Below the pieces are notes generated by a model. That model searched no databases, had not been told where the DNA came from, and saw only the letters and a list, made by a program, of their open reading frames with translations. From NCBI GenBank assembly GCA_945861235.1, contig CAMATV010000002.1, positions 1 to 31,359 of the forward strand: a DNA stretch of 31,359 bases, given 5' to 3'. Position numbers and translations under genes: made by a program. The stretch comes from Opitutus sp. GAS368 (GTDB lineage: Bacteria > Verrucomicrobiota > Verrucomicrobiia > Opitutales > Opitutaceae). Positions 7,956 through 15,801 of the stretch are shown in pieces (position 1 is the first letter of the stretch; each line of letters starts with the position of its first letter).

Positions 7956-8642
7956 ATGAGTAACTTCAATTCTGACGGTAGTCAGGACCACGACGGAGAC
8001 GACCGGGGTGAACTAGCTTGGAATGAATTCGACTGGGAACGCTACCTACGCGAACAGGACGGCATCGTTCTCCGTTACCTGACCTTCTACGAAGCCGCGC
8101 AGGGCGACCGCAATCGCATCGACACCGTCGCGGAAAAAATGGGCTGGGGCCACGATGATTGGAGTGACGACGGTGACTCCGACGACTCGGAGGACGATGA
8201 CGACGATGATGATGATTCGGCGAGTTTTGACGACGAAGTCTACACCGTGCATCAGAACCCCATCTTCATCGCGACGAAGGCGATTGCTCTCGGCCTCCGC
8301 CAATCATGGGAAACGCTCGCGACCGACGGCACCAAAGTTCCTCAGTCGCTCGGTGTCGCCCTCCTTGGTTCGCTCAACCGCTGCGAGGAACATGCCGTGC
8401 AGGCCATCCACGCGCTCGATTTCGGGGACTACGCGATGGCCGTGAGCCTATTCAAACGCGCGATGAGCGGCTTGAACCACGCCCTCTCCTTGCTCAACGA
8501 CGAGGCGTTCGCCCAGCATGCCGTCGTCGCCACGTGGCGCGGCGACGCTCTCCCGCGATTGTTCGATCTGCGCGAGATCTGGTTGCGCGTCATGGCCGAA
8601 TGTCGCGAGGAATGTGATCGTCCGGTCGACGGGGAAAGTTGA
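7956..8642 (+). CDS. Hypothetical protein with Asp-rich linker
   Basis: A 228-residue protein I do not recognise. An N-terminal acidic segment with WNEFDWERYLREQDGIVLRYLTFYE precedes an extremely acidic linker (residues 67-94) containing eight Asp in a row (80-87). The C-terminal half is helical (IFIATKAIALGLRQSWETL, LGSLNRCEEHAVQAIHALDF, AMAVSLFKRAMSGLNHALSLL), looking like a helical-bundle or TPR-like domain. There is no signal peptide and no membrane segment. It is transcribed away from acyP. The Asp run uses both GAC and GAT codons, so it is protein-level composition and not a simple DNA repeat. Confidence 0.8.
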   Translation: MSNFNSDGSQDHDGDDRGELAWNEFDWERYLREQDGIVLRYLTFYEAAQGDRNRIDTVAEKMGWGHDDWSDDGDSDDSEDDDDDDDDSASFDDEVYTVHQNPIFIATKAIALGLRQSWETLATDGTKVPQSLGVALLGSLNRCEEHAVQAIHALDFGDYAMAVSLFKRAMSGLNHALSLLNDEAFAQHAVVATWRGDALPRLFDLREIWLRVMAECREECDRPVDGES

Positions 8643-8909
8643 CTGCGGAAGCGCGAATACGGCTGACACCACAACCCCACGAGATGGGGTCGGCTTGACC
8701 CGCCTCGGTGTCTCCGTGGTGGACGGGTGCTTCCCGCGCCCGCATTTCATCCGTGTGCAGCCGCGCCATCCGTGGTCAAAAATTCCGGCTTCCGCAACCC
8801 GCGCCCGCGATCTTGCTGACCCCATGTTGCTGCCAAAAGCATGGGCGCGCGGCGGGCTTTTTTTGTGTCAGAAAAATGGTGACAGAAAAATCTCTGAAGG
8901 AGCCCTCGC
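8643..8909. other. Gene-poor stretch between the Asp-rich gene and queA
   Basis: No convincing gene lies here. A short hairpin, ACCCCA (8674-8679) with TGGGGT (8685-8690), follows the Asp-rich gene, and a larger terminator-like structure ends at 8864. The nine-base word CAGAAAAAT occurs twice with a 14-base period (8869-8877 and 8883-8891), immediately before a Shine-Dalgarno-like GAAGGAG at 8896-8902. Confidence 0.4.
8798..8864 (+). terminator. Possible intrinsic terminator
   Basis: CCCATG (8821-8826) pairs with CATGGG (8840-8845). The stem can extend through CGCG (8806-8809 with 8846-8849) and CCCG/CGGG (8798-8801 with 8853-8856), with internal loops. Seven T follow at 8858-8864. It would end a transcript from the Asp-rich gene with a long 3' tail of about 200 bases. 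Confidence 0.45.
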
Positions 8910-9080
8910 ATGAGTCTCACCCCCACCGCTACGACCGCCCAACCCTTTTTCACCACGGATATCGCCCATCGTCCCCGCGCACGTACCCGCCACAGGCCGG
9001 CACCCCGCGTTGGCCCCACCCATGAAAGATTCTCGCCGCGCTGCCTCTGGTCGGCTTCATGTCTCGCGCCTCTCTCGTGA
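8910..9080 (+). CDS. Possible small leader ORF overlapping the queA start
   Basis: A 56-residue open frame begins ATG at 8910, seven bases after GAAGGAG, one of the best Shine-Dalgarno matches in the window. It begins MSLTPTATTAQPFFTTDIAH and becomes very rich in Arg, Pro and His. Its stop lies 22 bases inside queA in a different frame, so translation could couple to queA, whose own start lacks a good ribosome binding site. The peptide resembles nothing I know and its second half looks non-native, so this may be a leader or chance. Confidence 0.25.
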   Translation: MSLTPTATTAQPFFTTDIAHRPRARTRHRPAPRVGPTHERFSPRCLWSASCLAPLS

Positions 9081-10162
9081 CACCACTCGCCACCGATCTC
9101 TTCGACTATTCGCTCCCTCCGCATCTGATCGCCCAGACGCCCACCGCGCGGCGCGACCAGTCCCGTCTCCTCGTCGTGGATCGGACGGCGCACACTGTGG
9201 CCCACCACTCGTTTGCCGACCTCCCTCGATTCCTCCGCGCGGGCGACATTCTTTTTCGTAACAACGCCGCCGTCCTGCCTGCGCGCCTGCATGCCCGCCG
9301 ACCGACTGGCGGGCAGGTCGAGTGCTTTTTGCTTCGCCCCGTCGATGGCGAACGCGTGTGGCGTTGCTTGGTGCGCCCCGGCAAGAAACTTCCGGTCGGT
9401 GCCACGTTTGCCCACGTCGACGGCGCGTTCGCCGGCGAGATTGTCGCCAAACACGAAGACGGCTCCGCCCTTGTGCGCCTGACCACACCCGGCGATGAAC
9501 CCATCACCCACGTTGCCAATCGGCTCGGCGACGTCCCCCTACCGCCCTACATTGAGCGCGCCGATAGCTCGCGCCGCGACGAGGACCTGGCCCGCTACCA
9601 AACCGTCTACGCTGACAAAGCTCGCCAAGTCGCCGTCGCCGCGCCCACCGCCGGACTGCATTTTACTCCGGAACTGTTCTCGACCTTAGCCGCCCACCAC
9701 GTCCGGACCGCTGAAATCACCCTCCATGTCGGCCTCGGCACCTTCAAACCGATCACGACTTCAACCATTGAGGCTCACGCCATCCATCGGGAAGTTTACG
9801 AACTCCCCGCCGCGACGCAGCGCGCGCTGTTCCCGCCCTTCACCGGCCGCCGCGTCGCCGTCGGCACGACGAGTGTGCGGAGCATCGAACATTTTCTTGC
9901 CACCCACGCCGCACCGCACCCCGAGAACCAAAATCACATCGCCGAAGCCGACGTATTCATCTATCCGCCACGCACGTTCCAGGGCGTGGATGCGCTCATC
10001 ACCAATTTCCACCAACCCCGCTCCACTCTGCTCTGTCTGGTCGCCGCTTTCCTCGCCCCCGGATCGATCGACGGCATCGCTTGGTTGCGCGAAATCTATG
10101 CCGACGCCATCGCCCGCGACTACCGTTTCTTCAGCTACGGCGACGCGATGTTGATTTTGTAA
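9059..10162 (+). CDS. queA: S-adenosylmethionine:tRNA ribosyltransferase-isomerase (QueA)
   Basis: Cytoplasmic enzyme of queuosine synthesis that transfers and isomerises the ribosyl part of SAM to 7-aminomethyl-7-deazaguanine in tRNA, giving epoxyqueuosine. Signatures include LFDYSLPPHLIAQTP near the N terminus, RNNAAVLPARL, PLPPYIERAD, YQTVYA, VAAPTAGLHFT, HVGLGTFKPI, VGTTSVRSIE and ALITNFHQPRSTLL. The length of 367 residues is normal for the family. ATG at 9059 puts the first motif at the expected place; GTG at 9077 is an alternative. No other queuosine gene is adjacent. Confidence 0.96.
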   Translation: MSRASLVTPLATDLFDYSLPPHLIAQTPTARRDQSRLLVVDRTAHTVAHHSFADLPRFLRAGDILFRNNAAVLPARLHARRPTGGQVECFLLRPVDGERVWRCLVRPGKKLPVGATFAHVDGAFAGEIVAKHEDGSALVRLTTPGDEPITHVANRLGDVPLPPYIERADSSRRDEDLARYQTVYADKARQVAVAAPTAGLHFTPELFSTLAAHHVRTAEITLHVGLGTFKPITTSTIEAHAIHREVYELPAATQRALFPPFTGRRVAVGTTSVRSIEHFLATHAAPHPENQNHIAEADVFIYPPRTFQGVDALITNFHQPRSTLLCLVAAFLAPGSIDGIAWLREIYADAIARDYRFFSYGDAMLIL

Positions 10163-10205
10163 ACTCGGCGGCGTAACGCGCGGGCGCCTTGCATCGCAGA
10201 AAAAA

Positions 10206-10508
10206 ATGATTACCGGCTTTCGGCTCATGCGCAAATCCGCGTTCCGCTCTATCCTCGCTGCTGGAGCCCTCCTGACATTCGTTGGCTCAATCGGCTATTG
10301 GTTGGCCATGGGGGCGCACCGCGGGTGGAGCCAGAATCGCGTGCCGGTCACCCAAACCGACGAAGTCACCGGCATCGCCTTCACGACCTACGAAAATCGC
10401 TTCGTCCCAGGGATCGACGTCCTCGGCGCCGGCGTCGCGCTGGCCGCATTTTTTTTCGCACTCAGTTTTATGTTCCGCTCACCGCAACCGCTCCCAGCAA
10501 CACCATGA
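10206..10508 (+). CDS. Small two-span membrane protein upstream of YceI
   Basis: A 100-residue protein with two hydrophobic helices (about SILAAGALLTFVGSIGYWLA and GIDVLGAGVALAAFFFALSF) separated by a short polar loop with VTQTDEVTGIAFTTYENRF. The family is not recognised. Its TGA overlaps the ATG of the YceI-like gene (ATGA), so the two are coupled. An A-rich run sits just before ATG 10206; the second Met (residue 8) is an alternative start. Confidence 0.7.
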   Translation: MITGFRLMRKSAFRSILAAGALLTFVGSIGYWLAMGAHRGWSQNRVPVTQTDEVTGIAFTTYENRFVPGIDVLGAGVALAAFFFALSFMFRSPQPLPATP

Positions 10509-11125
10509 AAACCTCCCTCCTGATATGCGTCACCTCGCTCGGACTCGCCGCCTCACTTGCGGCCGCGCCGATCTCATTCGATTTCAAAGACCCGAAGGGC
10601 GTTAATGCGATTCAGTTCTCCCTCGACTCCGTGCTCGAGCCGATCGCCGGCACGGCCTCCGGAATTACGGGCAAAGTAAGCTTTGATCCGGCGAATCCCG
10701 GCGCCACCACCGGCAAGATCAATGTCGCTACCAAATCTCTGGTCGTCCCCAACTCGATGATGAACGGGCACCTCCTCGGTGACGGCTGGCTCAACGCTCC
10801 GGCCAACCCCGAAATCACCTTTGAGCTCACCACCCTGGCGGGGGCCAAGACGGCCAACAACGTCACGTCCGCCATCGCCACCGGTAAGTTCACGCTCAAA
10901 GGCGTCACCAAAGAAATCAAGGTTCCCGTCACCATCACCTACCTCCCTGACGCATTCGGCAAACGGATGAACAAGCCCGAAATTAAAGGCGACCTCCTCG
11001 TCTTGCGGGGCGAGTTCACAATCACCCGAGGCGACTACGGCATCCAACCCGGCCAGAACGAGGACAAAGTGAACACCGAAATCAAACTCTCGCTCGCAGT
11101 GGTCGGCAGCGCCCCCAAAGCCTGA
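10505..11125 (+). CDS. YceI-family periplasmic lipocalin-like protein
   Basis: A 206-residue secreted protein of the YceI family, beta-barrel proteins that bind isoprenoid-type lipids. A signal peptide of about 21 residues (KTSLLICVTSLGLAASLAAA) is followed by the family pattern. That includes ITGKVSFDPANPGATTGKI, MMNGHLLGDGWLNAP, PEITFELT, GKFTLKGVTKEIKVPVTI and FTITRGDYGI near the C terminus. The start codon overlaps the stop of the small membrane protein upstream, which may be its functional partner. A strong terminator follows 31 bases after the stop. The ligand cannot be deduced. Confidence 0.92.
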   Translation: MKTSLLICVTSLGLAASLAAAPISFDFKDPKGVNAIQFSLDSVLEPIAGTASGITGKVSFDPANPGATTGKINVATKSLVVPNSMMNGHLLGDGWLNAPANPEITFELTTLAGAKTANNVTSAIATGKFTLKGVTKEIKVPVTITYLPDAFGKRMNKPEIKGDLLVLRGEFTITRGDYGIQPGQNEDKVNTEIKLSLAVVGSAPKA

Positions 11126-11156
11126 TCAAAACTGAGACGCGCTGATCCGACCAGTC

Positions 11157-11188
11157 AGGACGGCCCGCAAAGGCCGTCCTTTCTTTTT
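11157..11188 (+). terminator. Rho-independent terminator after the yceI-like gene
   Basis: AGGACGGCC (11157-11165) pairs perfectly with GGCCGTCCT (11172-11180) around the loop CGCAAA. It is followed by a T-rich tail, TTCTTTTT. Confidence 0.88.
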
Positions 11189-11221
11189 CTCCCGCCGCAC
11201 CTCACACTAATCTTTTTCCTC

Positions 11222-11587
11222 ATGACCGACGACGAACTTCAGACCCTGATCGAAGATGCCACTGCTGACTTTGCCATCGGCGAGACTGACAACGCCCTCG
11301 CCAAGCTCTCGCGCGCGACCGCGACCGCGCCCCAGTCCTTCGAGGCGTGGCACGCACTCGCCGAGGTTAATTTCTCCCTGCGCCAGCTCGACCCCGCGCT
11401 CGCCGCCGCTGAAAAGGGCCATGCTCTACGACCGTCCGATCTTTTTATTAACACCACGCTTTCCCGCATCTGGATGGAGCGTGGCGATAAGGCCCGCGCT
11501 GAACATTTCGGGGCGCAGGCCAAGATTGCCGACTGGAAAGAACAACTGAAAAATCCCCCTGCGCCGGATGCGGGTGGCTTGCACTGA
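11222..11587 (+). CDS. Small TPR protein
   Basis: A 121-residue soluble protein made almost entirely of TPR-type helix pairs: LIEDATADFAIGETDNALAK, then SFEAWHALAEVNFSLRQLD and PALAAAEKGHALRPSDLFI, then TLSRIWMERGDKARAEHFG. There is no signal peptide or membrane segment. The start ATG follows a pyrimidine-rich stretch with no Shine-Dalgarno sequence. It lies 44 bases upstream of accA on the same strand and may be co-transcribed with it. Its partner is unknown. Confidence 0.82.
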   Translation: MTDDELQTLIEDATADFAIGETDNALAKLSRATATAPQSFEAWHALAEVNFSLRQLDPALAAAEKGHALRPSDLFINTTLSRIWMERGDKARAEHFGAQAKIADWKEQLKNPPAPDAGGLH

Positions 11588-11631
11588 GCCCCGTTGACAG
11601 GGCTGCCGTCGAACCCGTAATTTCGCAAGCA

Positions 11632-12612
11632 ATGGAATCCTCGGCCTACGTTTTGGAGTTCGAAAAGCCGCTTCGCGAGCTGACGAAACAGCTCGATGAA
11701 CTGCGCCAGCAGTCCATCGAAACAAACGTCGATCTCGCCAAGGAAATCCGCGCCATCGAGCTAAAGATCGAGGCCACGCGTCTCGAAATCTACTCGAACT
11801 TGTCGCCTTGGCAGAAGGTCCAGATCGCCCGGCACCCGAAACGCCCCTACGCCCTCGATTACGTCCACGCCATGTGTGATGGCTTTCAAGAGTTGCACGG
11901 CGACCGTCAGTTTAAAGACGATCAGGCCCTCATCGGCGGCACGGCGTTTTTTAACGGCGACGCGGTCATGATCATCGCTCAGCAAAAAGGCCGCGACCCC
12001 AAGGAGCGGATCGCGCGGAACTTCGGCATGGCCCAGCCTGAAGGTTACCGCAAGGCCCTCCGCCTGATGAAAATGGCCGAAAAGTTCAGCCTGCCTATCT
12101 TCAGCTTCATCGATACGCCCGGTGCCTTCCCCGGGATCGAGTCGGAAGCTCGCCACGTCTCCGAAGCGATCGCCGTCAATCTCCGCGAAATGGCCATGCT
12201 TCGCACCCCGACAATTTCCATCGTTGTCGGCGAAGGCGGCTCCGGCGGTGCCCTCGGCATCGGTGTGACCGACCGCGTGCTCATCTTCGAAAACAGCTAC
12301 TACTCGGTTATCTCGCCCGAGGGCTGCGCTGCGATCCTCTGGAAAGACGGCGCCAAAGCCGCGATCGCCGCCGAAGCCCTCAAGGTGAGTGCCGACAGTC
12401 TGCAAAAACTCGGCGTCGTCGACGAGGTCGTGGCCGAGCCGTCTGGGGGAGCCCACAACGATCCCGCTCAAGCCGCCGCCGCGCTGAAATATTCTCTCCA
12501 CAAACACCTCAACGATCTCCGCGCACTGGATACCGACAAGCTCCTCGACACGCGCTACGACCGTTACCGCCACCTCGGCGTCTTCGAAGAGGCCGGCATC
12601 GTGCGGAGCTGA
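11632..12612 (+). CDS. accA: Acetyl-CoA carboxylase carboxyltransferase subunit alpha
   Basis: The alpha subunit of the carboxyltransferase half of acetyl-CoA carboxylase, which makes malonyl-CoA for fatty acid synthesis together with AccD, AccB and AccC. At 326 residues it is close to the E. coli length. The N-terminal helical part (YVLEFEKPLRELTKQLDEL) and the catalytic core are typical: RHPKRPYALDYV, ELHGDR, GGTAFFNGDAVMIIAQQKGR, NFGMAQPEGYRKALRLM, FIDTPGAFPGIE, VVGEGGSGGALGIGV and SVISPEGCAAILW. A hairpin with a UUCG loop follows the stop. Confidence 0.97.
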   Translation: MESSAYVLEFEKPLRELTKQLDELRQQSIETNVDLAKEIRAIELKIEATRLEIYSNLSPWQKVQIARHPKRPYALDYVHAMCDGFQELHGDRQFKDDQALIGGTAFFNGDAVMIIAQQKGRDPKERIARNFGMAQPEGYRKALRLMKMAEKFSLPIFSFIDTPGAFPGIESEARHVSEAIAVNLREMAMLRTPTISIVVGEGGSGGALGIGVTDRVLIFENSYYSVISPEGCAAILWKDGAKAAIAAEALKVSADSLQKLGVVDEVVAEPSGGAHNDPAQAAAALKYSLHKHLNDLRALDTDKLLDTRYDRYRHLGVFEEAGIVRS

Positions 12613-12620
12613 TCATCCGC

Positions 12621-12641
12621 GCGGACTTCGGTCCGCTCTTT
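12621..12641 (+). terminator. Possible terminator hairpin after accA
   Basis: GCGGAC (12621-12626) and GTCCGC (12631-12636) close a TTCG tetraloop nine bases after the accA stop. The following tail, TCTTT, is short, so termination may be weak. About 110 bases between this hairpin and the convergent gene's stop hold nothing else I can see. Confidence 0.5.
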
Positions 12642-12752
12642 CGCGCCGTGAGTTTTCGGCCCAAGTGAACTGCCGTTCGCCTAATCCGGAGACCGCCCCG
12701 ATCGCGCGCTCGTATTTCCGCGCTCGAACCTCCGCCTCCGACATCGCCGCAA

Positions 12753-13544
12753 CTACCGCCGCACCGTCAACAGTTCGATCTTCTCGGCCCGCGCCATCGC
12801 TGGGCTGATCTCGATCAAGGCACCTGAAATCCGCACGTCCTCCGTCGCGACTTCGAATCGCCGCGGCATGCCGTCCAGAAACTTCGCGACCACCGGCGCC
12901 ACTTCGCGACCGAGCACACCCGCATACGGCCCTGTCATGCCGACATCGCACATAAACGCCGTGCCTTTCGGCAGCACCCGCGCATCCGCCGTCGGCACAT
13001 GCGTATGCGTTCCGAGCACGGCCGTCACCCGCCCATCGAGATGCCATCCGAGTGCGATTTTCTCCGAAGTCGCCTCGGCATGGATCTCCACGATGATCGC
13101 GTCGGCCTGCCCCTTGAGTTGCTCAATCATCCGATCAGCACAGAGGAACGGGCAGTCGGCTTTCATGCCCATAAACGTGCGTCCGAGTACCGTGAACACC
13201 GCCACTCGAAAACCACGTTTTTCAATGATGAGGTGATCCCACCCCGGATTCGACCTCGGCAGATTCGCCGGACGACACACGTGTTCGATTTGGCCGATCT
13301 CGTTTTCCCATCCGCGTTGGTCCCACACGTGGTCACCCAGAGTGATCGCATCGACGCCGCTCCCCAAAATGGATTTGGCAATCGCTCCCGTAATCCCCGC
13401 GCCGGCGGCGGCGTTCTCCCCATTGGCGATGACGAAATCAACGCTGTGCTCGGTGCGCACGCGGGGCAGTTTTTCGGCGAGAATATCCCGGCCAGGTCGA
13501 CCCACGATGTCGCCGATGAAGAGCAGTTTTAACACGAGCGACAC
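12753..13544 (-). CDS. YmdB-family (TIGR00282) metallophosphoesterase
   Basis: A 263-residue dinuclear metal phosphoesterase of the YmdB group; the Bacillus member acts on cyclic nucleotides and affects motility and biofilm choice. Metal-binding motifs are visible in order: FIGDIVGRPGRD near the N terminus, NGENAAAGAGI, LGDHVWDQ, VEIHAEATSEK and GTHTHVPTADARVLP. The start is GTG at 13544, with another GTG at 13535 possible. Transcription is convergent with accA and divergent from ilvB, with about 110 bases separating it from ilvB. Confidence 0.92.
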   Translation of the reverse strand: MSLVLKLLFIGDIVGRPGRDILAEKLPRVRTEHSVDFVIANGENAAAGAGITGAIAKSILGSGVDAITLGDHVWDQRGWENEIGQIEHVCRPANLPRSNPGWDHLIIEKRGFRVAVFTVLGRTFMGMKADCPFLCADRMIEQLKGQADAIIVEIHAEATSEKIALGWHLDGRVTAVLGTHTHVPTADARVLPKGTAFMCDVGMTGPYAGVLGREVAPVVAKFLDGMPRRFEVATEDVRISGALIEISPAMARAEKIELLTVRR

Positions 13545-13654
13545 CCTGCAACCCCCGCCAGAGAGCGCCAGACAAAATCCCGCTCATCCGCAGGCTTGCC
13601 TCCCGCCCCACCGCTCCTTTTTGATACGAGATTCTCTATCCAGAGCTCATTGCC

Positions 13655-15433
13655 ATGAAAAAAGATCACACCTCCCCCGCTGCGTTTCCTCAGGCCGAGA
13701 TCGGCCGCGAAATGAAGGGCGCCGACTGCGTCGTCGAGTGCCTCATCCGCGAGGGCGTGGATGTTATCTTTGCCTATCCAGGCGGCGCCTCGCAGGAACT
13801 CCACCAATCGCTCGCCCGCACCGACAAGATCCGCACCATTTTGCCGCGTCACGAGCAGGGCGGTTCGTTTGCCGCCGAGGGCTACGCCCGCGCCACCGGT
13901 AAAGTCGGCGTATGCATGGCCACCAGCGGTCCCGGTGCCACCAACCTCGTCTCCGCGATTGCCGATGCGTTCATGGACTCGATCCCGATGGTCGCGATCA
14001 CCGGCCAGGTATTCTCGAAATACATCGGTAAGATGGCGTTTCAGGAGACCGATTTCTACGGCATGACCCTGCCGATCGTGAAGCACTCCTACCTCGTCAT
14101 GGACGTGAAGGATCTGCCCAGAATTTTCAAAGAGGCGTTCTACCTTGCGCGCAGCGGTCGCCCAGGCCCGGTCGTCATCGACATTCCGAAGGACGTCCAA
14201 CAAGCGAAATTCCAGCCCGTGTTTCCCGCGACGGTTGAGTTCCGCAGCAGCTACGCGACGGCGACGTTTAAGGCCCCCGATGACCAGCTGAAACAAGTGC
14301 TCGCCCTGATCGCCGAGGCGAAGCGCCCCGTGCTCTACGCCGGCGGCGGCATCATTTCGGCCGAGGCTCACGCCGACCTGAAGGCCTTCGCAGAAAAAAC
14401 CAATGTCCCCGTCGCCACCACGCTCATGGGCCTGGGCGGCTTCCCAGAATCACATCCCCTGTCGATGCAATGGTTCGGCATGCACGGCGCCGCATATGGG
14501 AATTGGGCCGTTGACCAATGCGATCTGCTGCTCTGCTTCGGCGCTCGGTTCGACGATCGCATCACCGGAGACACCAATAAATTCGCAACTCAGGCCAAGA
14601 TCGTCCACGTCGACATCGACGCCTCCGAGCACAACAAGAATAAGCGCGTCACCTTGCCGATCGTCAGCGACATCAAGCCCGCACTGGTCCGTCTGAACGA
14701 GCTCGCTGCGGCGCATAAGTTCGCGCCGCCCGATACCTCCGCGTGGCACGCGCAAATCGCGACCTGGAAGAAAGACCACCCCTTTCGTTTCGAAGAGAGC
14801 AAGCACATCGTGCCCCAAGAAGCCGTCGCCGCCCTCTACGAACTCACCAAAGGCGACGCGATTATCACGACGGGCGTTGGCCAGCATCAGATGTGGGCCG
14901 CGCAATTCTATCGCTTCAATGAACCCCGCCGCTTCATCAGCTCGCTCGGTCTCGGCGCCATGGGCTTCGGCTATCCCGCAGCGATGGGTGCGAAGGTCGC
15001 CTGCCCCGACAAGCAGGTCATCGACATTGATGGCGATGGCTCGTTCATCATGAACATCCAAGAACTCGCCACCTGCCACATTGAGAAAATCGCCGCAAAA
15101 GCGATGATCCTCAATAATCAGCACCTCGGCATGGTCGTCCAGTGGGAAGATCGCTTCTACGGCAGCGTCCGGGGCAACACCATCCTCGGCGACGAGACCA
15201 ACGTCGGCGGTCCCGACAATCTCGCCGGCCTGTATCCAGATTTCGTGAAAATCGCCGAAGGCTTCGGCGTGAAGGGTCGCCGCGTCCACAAAAAAAGCGA
15301 ACTCAAGGCAGCCATCCAAGAGATGCTCGATCACGACGGCCCGTTCGTCCTCGACATCATCGTGCCCTATACGGAACACGTCCTCCCGATGATCCCGGCC
15401 GGCAAATCGGTGAAAGAGATGATCCTGAAGTAA
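13655..15433 (+). CDS. ilvB: Acetolactate synthase large (catalytic) subunit
   Basis: A thiamine-diphosphate enzyme condensing two pyruvates to acetolactate, or pyruvate with 2-ketobutyrate, the first common step of branched-chain amino acid synthesis. It has 592 residues. Catalytic Glu67 is in RHEQGG; GPGATNLV, GRPGPVVIDIPKDVQ and the FAD-type middle domain follow. The C-terminal cofactor motif starts at GDGSF (residues 460-464) and ends with the NNQ of MILNNQHLGMV. The details (GKMAFQETDFYGMTLPIVKH) fit acetolactate synthase better than other members of this superfamily. A terminator follows closely, and no regulatory subunit gene (ilvN) or ilvC is adjacent, unlike the usual ilvBNC arrangement. 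Confidence 0.95.
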   Translation: MKKDHTSPAAFPQAEIGREMKGADCVVECLIREGVDVIFAYPGGASQELHQSLARTDKIRTILPRHEQGGSFAAEGYARATGKVGVCMATSGPGATNLVSAIADAFMDSIPMVAITGQVFSKYIGKMAFQETDFYGMTLPIVKHSYLVMDVKDLPRIFKEAFYLARSGRPGPVVIDIPKDVQQAKFQPVFPATVEFRSSYATATFKAPDDQLKQVLALIAEAKRPVLYAGGGIISAEAHADLKAFAEKTNVPVATTLMGLGGFPESHPLSMQWFGMHGAAYGNWAVDQCDLLLCFGARFDDRITGDTNKFATQAKIVHVDIDASEHNKNKRVTLPIVSDIKPALVRLNELAAAHKFAPPDTSAWHAQIATWKKDHPFRFEESKHIVPQEAVAALYELTKGDAIITTGVGQHQMWAAQFYRFNEPRRFISSLGLGAMGFGYPAAMGAKVACPDKQVIDIDGDGSFIMNIQELATCHIEKIAAKAMILNNQHLGMVVQWEDRFYGSVRGNTILGDETNVGGPDNLAGLYPDFVKIAEGFGVKGRRVHKKSELKAAIQEMLDHDGPFVLDIIVPYTEHVLPMIPAGKSVKEMILK

Positions 15434-15460
15434 GCCGCGGGATCTCGCGCGCTTGCCTCC

Positions 15461-15490
15461 AGCCCGGGTCCCAACGATCCGGGCTTTTTT
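15461..15490 (+). terminator. Rho-independent terminator after ilvB
   Basis: AGCCCGGGTC (15461-15470) pairs with GATCCGGGCT (15476-15485), with one G-U pair, around the loop CCAAC. It is followed by T through 15490. It lies 28 bases after the ilvB stop. Confidence 0.9.
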
Positions 15491-15533
15491 GTGATTTCAT
15501 ACCAACGTCACTTGAGTTTTTGACCGCTGGTAG

Positions 15534-15652
15534 CTGCGAGCGTGAGCGAGTGGGGTTTCGACTAGCGTCCAAATATCACGAGACGTTGATTTCAGTTCGC
15601 GAGGTAAGCGCCCGGGCATCGCGAAAGCACAACCCCTACCACCCACTCGCAG
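15534..15652. repeat. Nested inverted-repeat element between ilvB and glnA
   Basis: This part of a 368-base gene-free stretch is built of nested palindromes. CTGCGAG (15534-15540) mirrors CTCGCAG (15646-15652); GCGAGTGGG (15546-15554) mirrors CCCACTCGC (15642-15650); GGGGTT (15552-15557) mirrors AACCCC (15631-15636). The centre holds TTCGCGA (15596-15602) with TCGCGAA (15619-15625) around GCCCGGGC. The outer arms offer alternative pairings. There is no open frame of note. It could be a small non-autonomous mobile element or a structured RNA; I cannot tell which. Confidence 0.45.
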
Positions 15653-15736
15653 GAGAGGAGTGAGCGGACCGGGGCCGGAGGGAGTGCACGCGGGCTAAAC
15701 TGGCGCACCCCGCCGCAGGGCGTTCCGCGCGCCGAC

Positions 15737-15769
15737 AAAAACGGCGTCAGCCCAAAAGGGTGACGCCGT
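15737..15769 (-). terminator. Rho-independent terminator for glnA
   Basis: ACGGCGTCA (15741-15749) pairs with TGACGCCGT (15761-15769). After one bulged G the stem continues as CCC/GGG around AAAA. On the minus strand the hairpin is followed by a T run (A run 15737-15741 on the plus strand). It lies about 32 bases beyond the glnA stop. Confidence 0.9.
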
Positions 15770-15801
15770 GGAATGAAAAAACGGATCGAAACTCAGCGTG
15801 C

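Noticed and set aside
8155..8240. GAC/GAT-rich tract considered as a microsatellite
   Set aside because: The codons for Asp are mixed and there is no fixed repeat unit; it is better seen as an acidic protein linker.
14450..15379. Long minus-strand open frame opposite ilvB
   Set aside because: Shadow of the acetolactate synthase gene with no recognisable domain and no regulatory signals.
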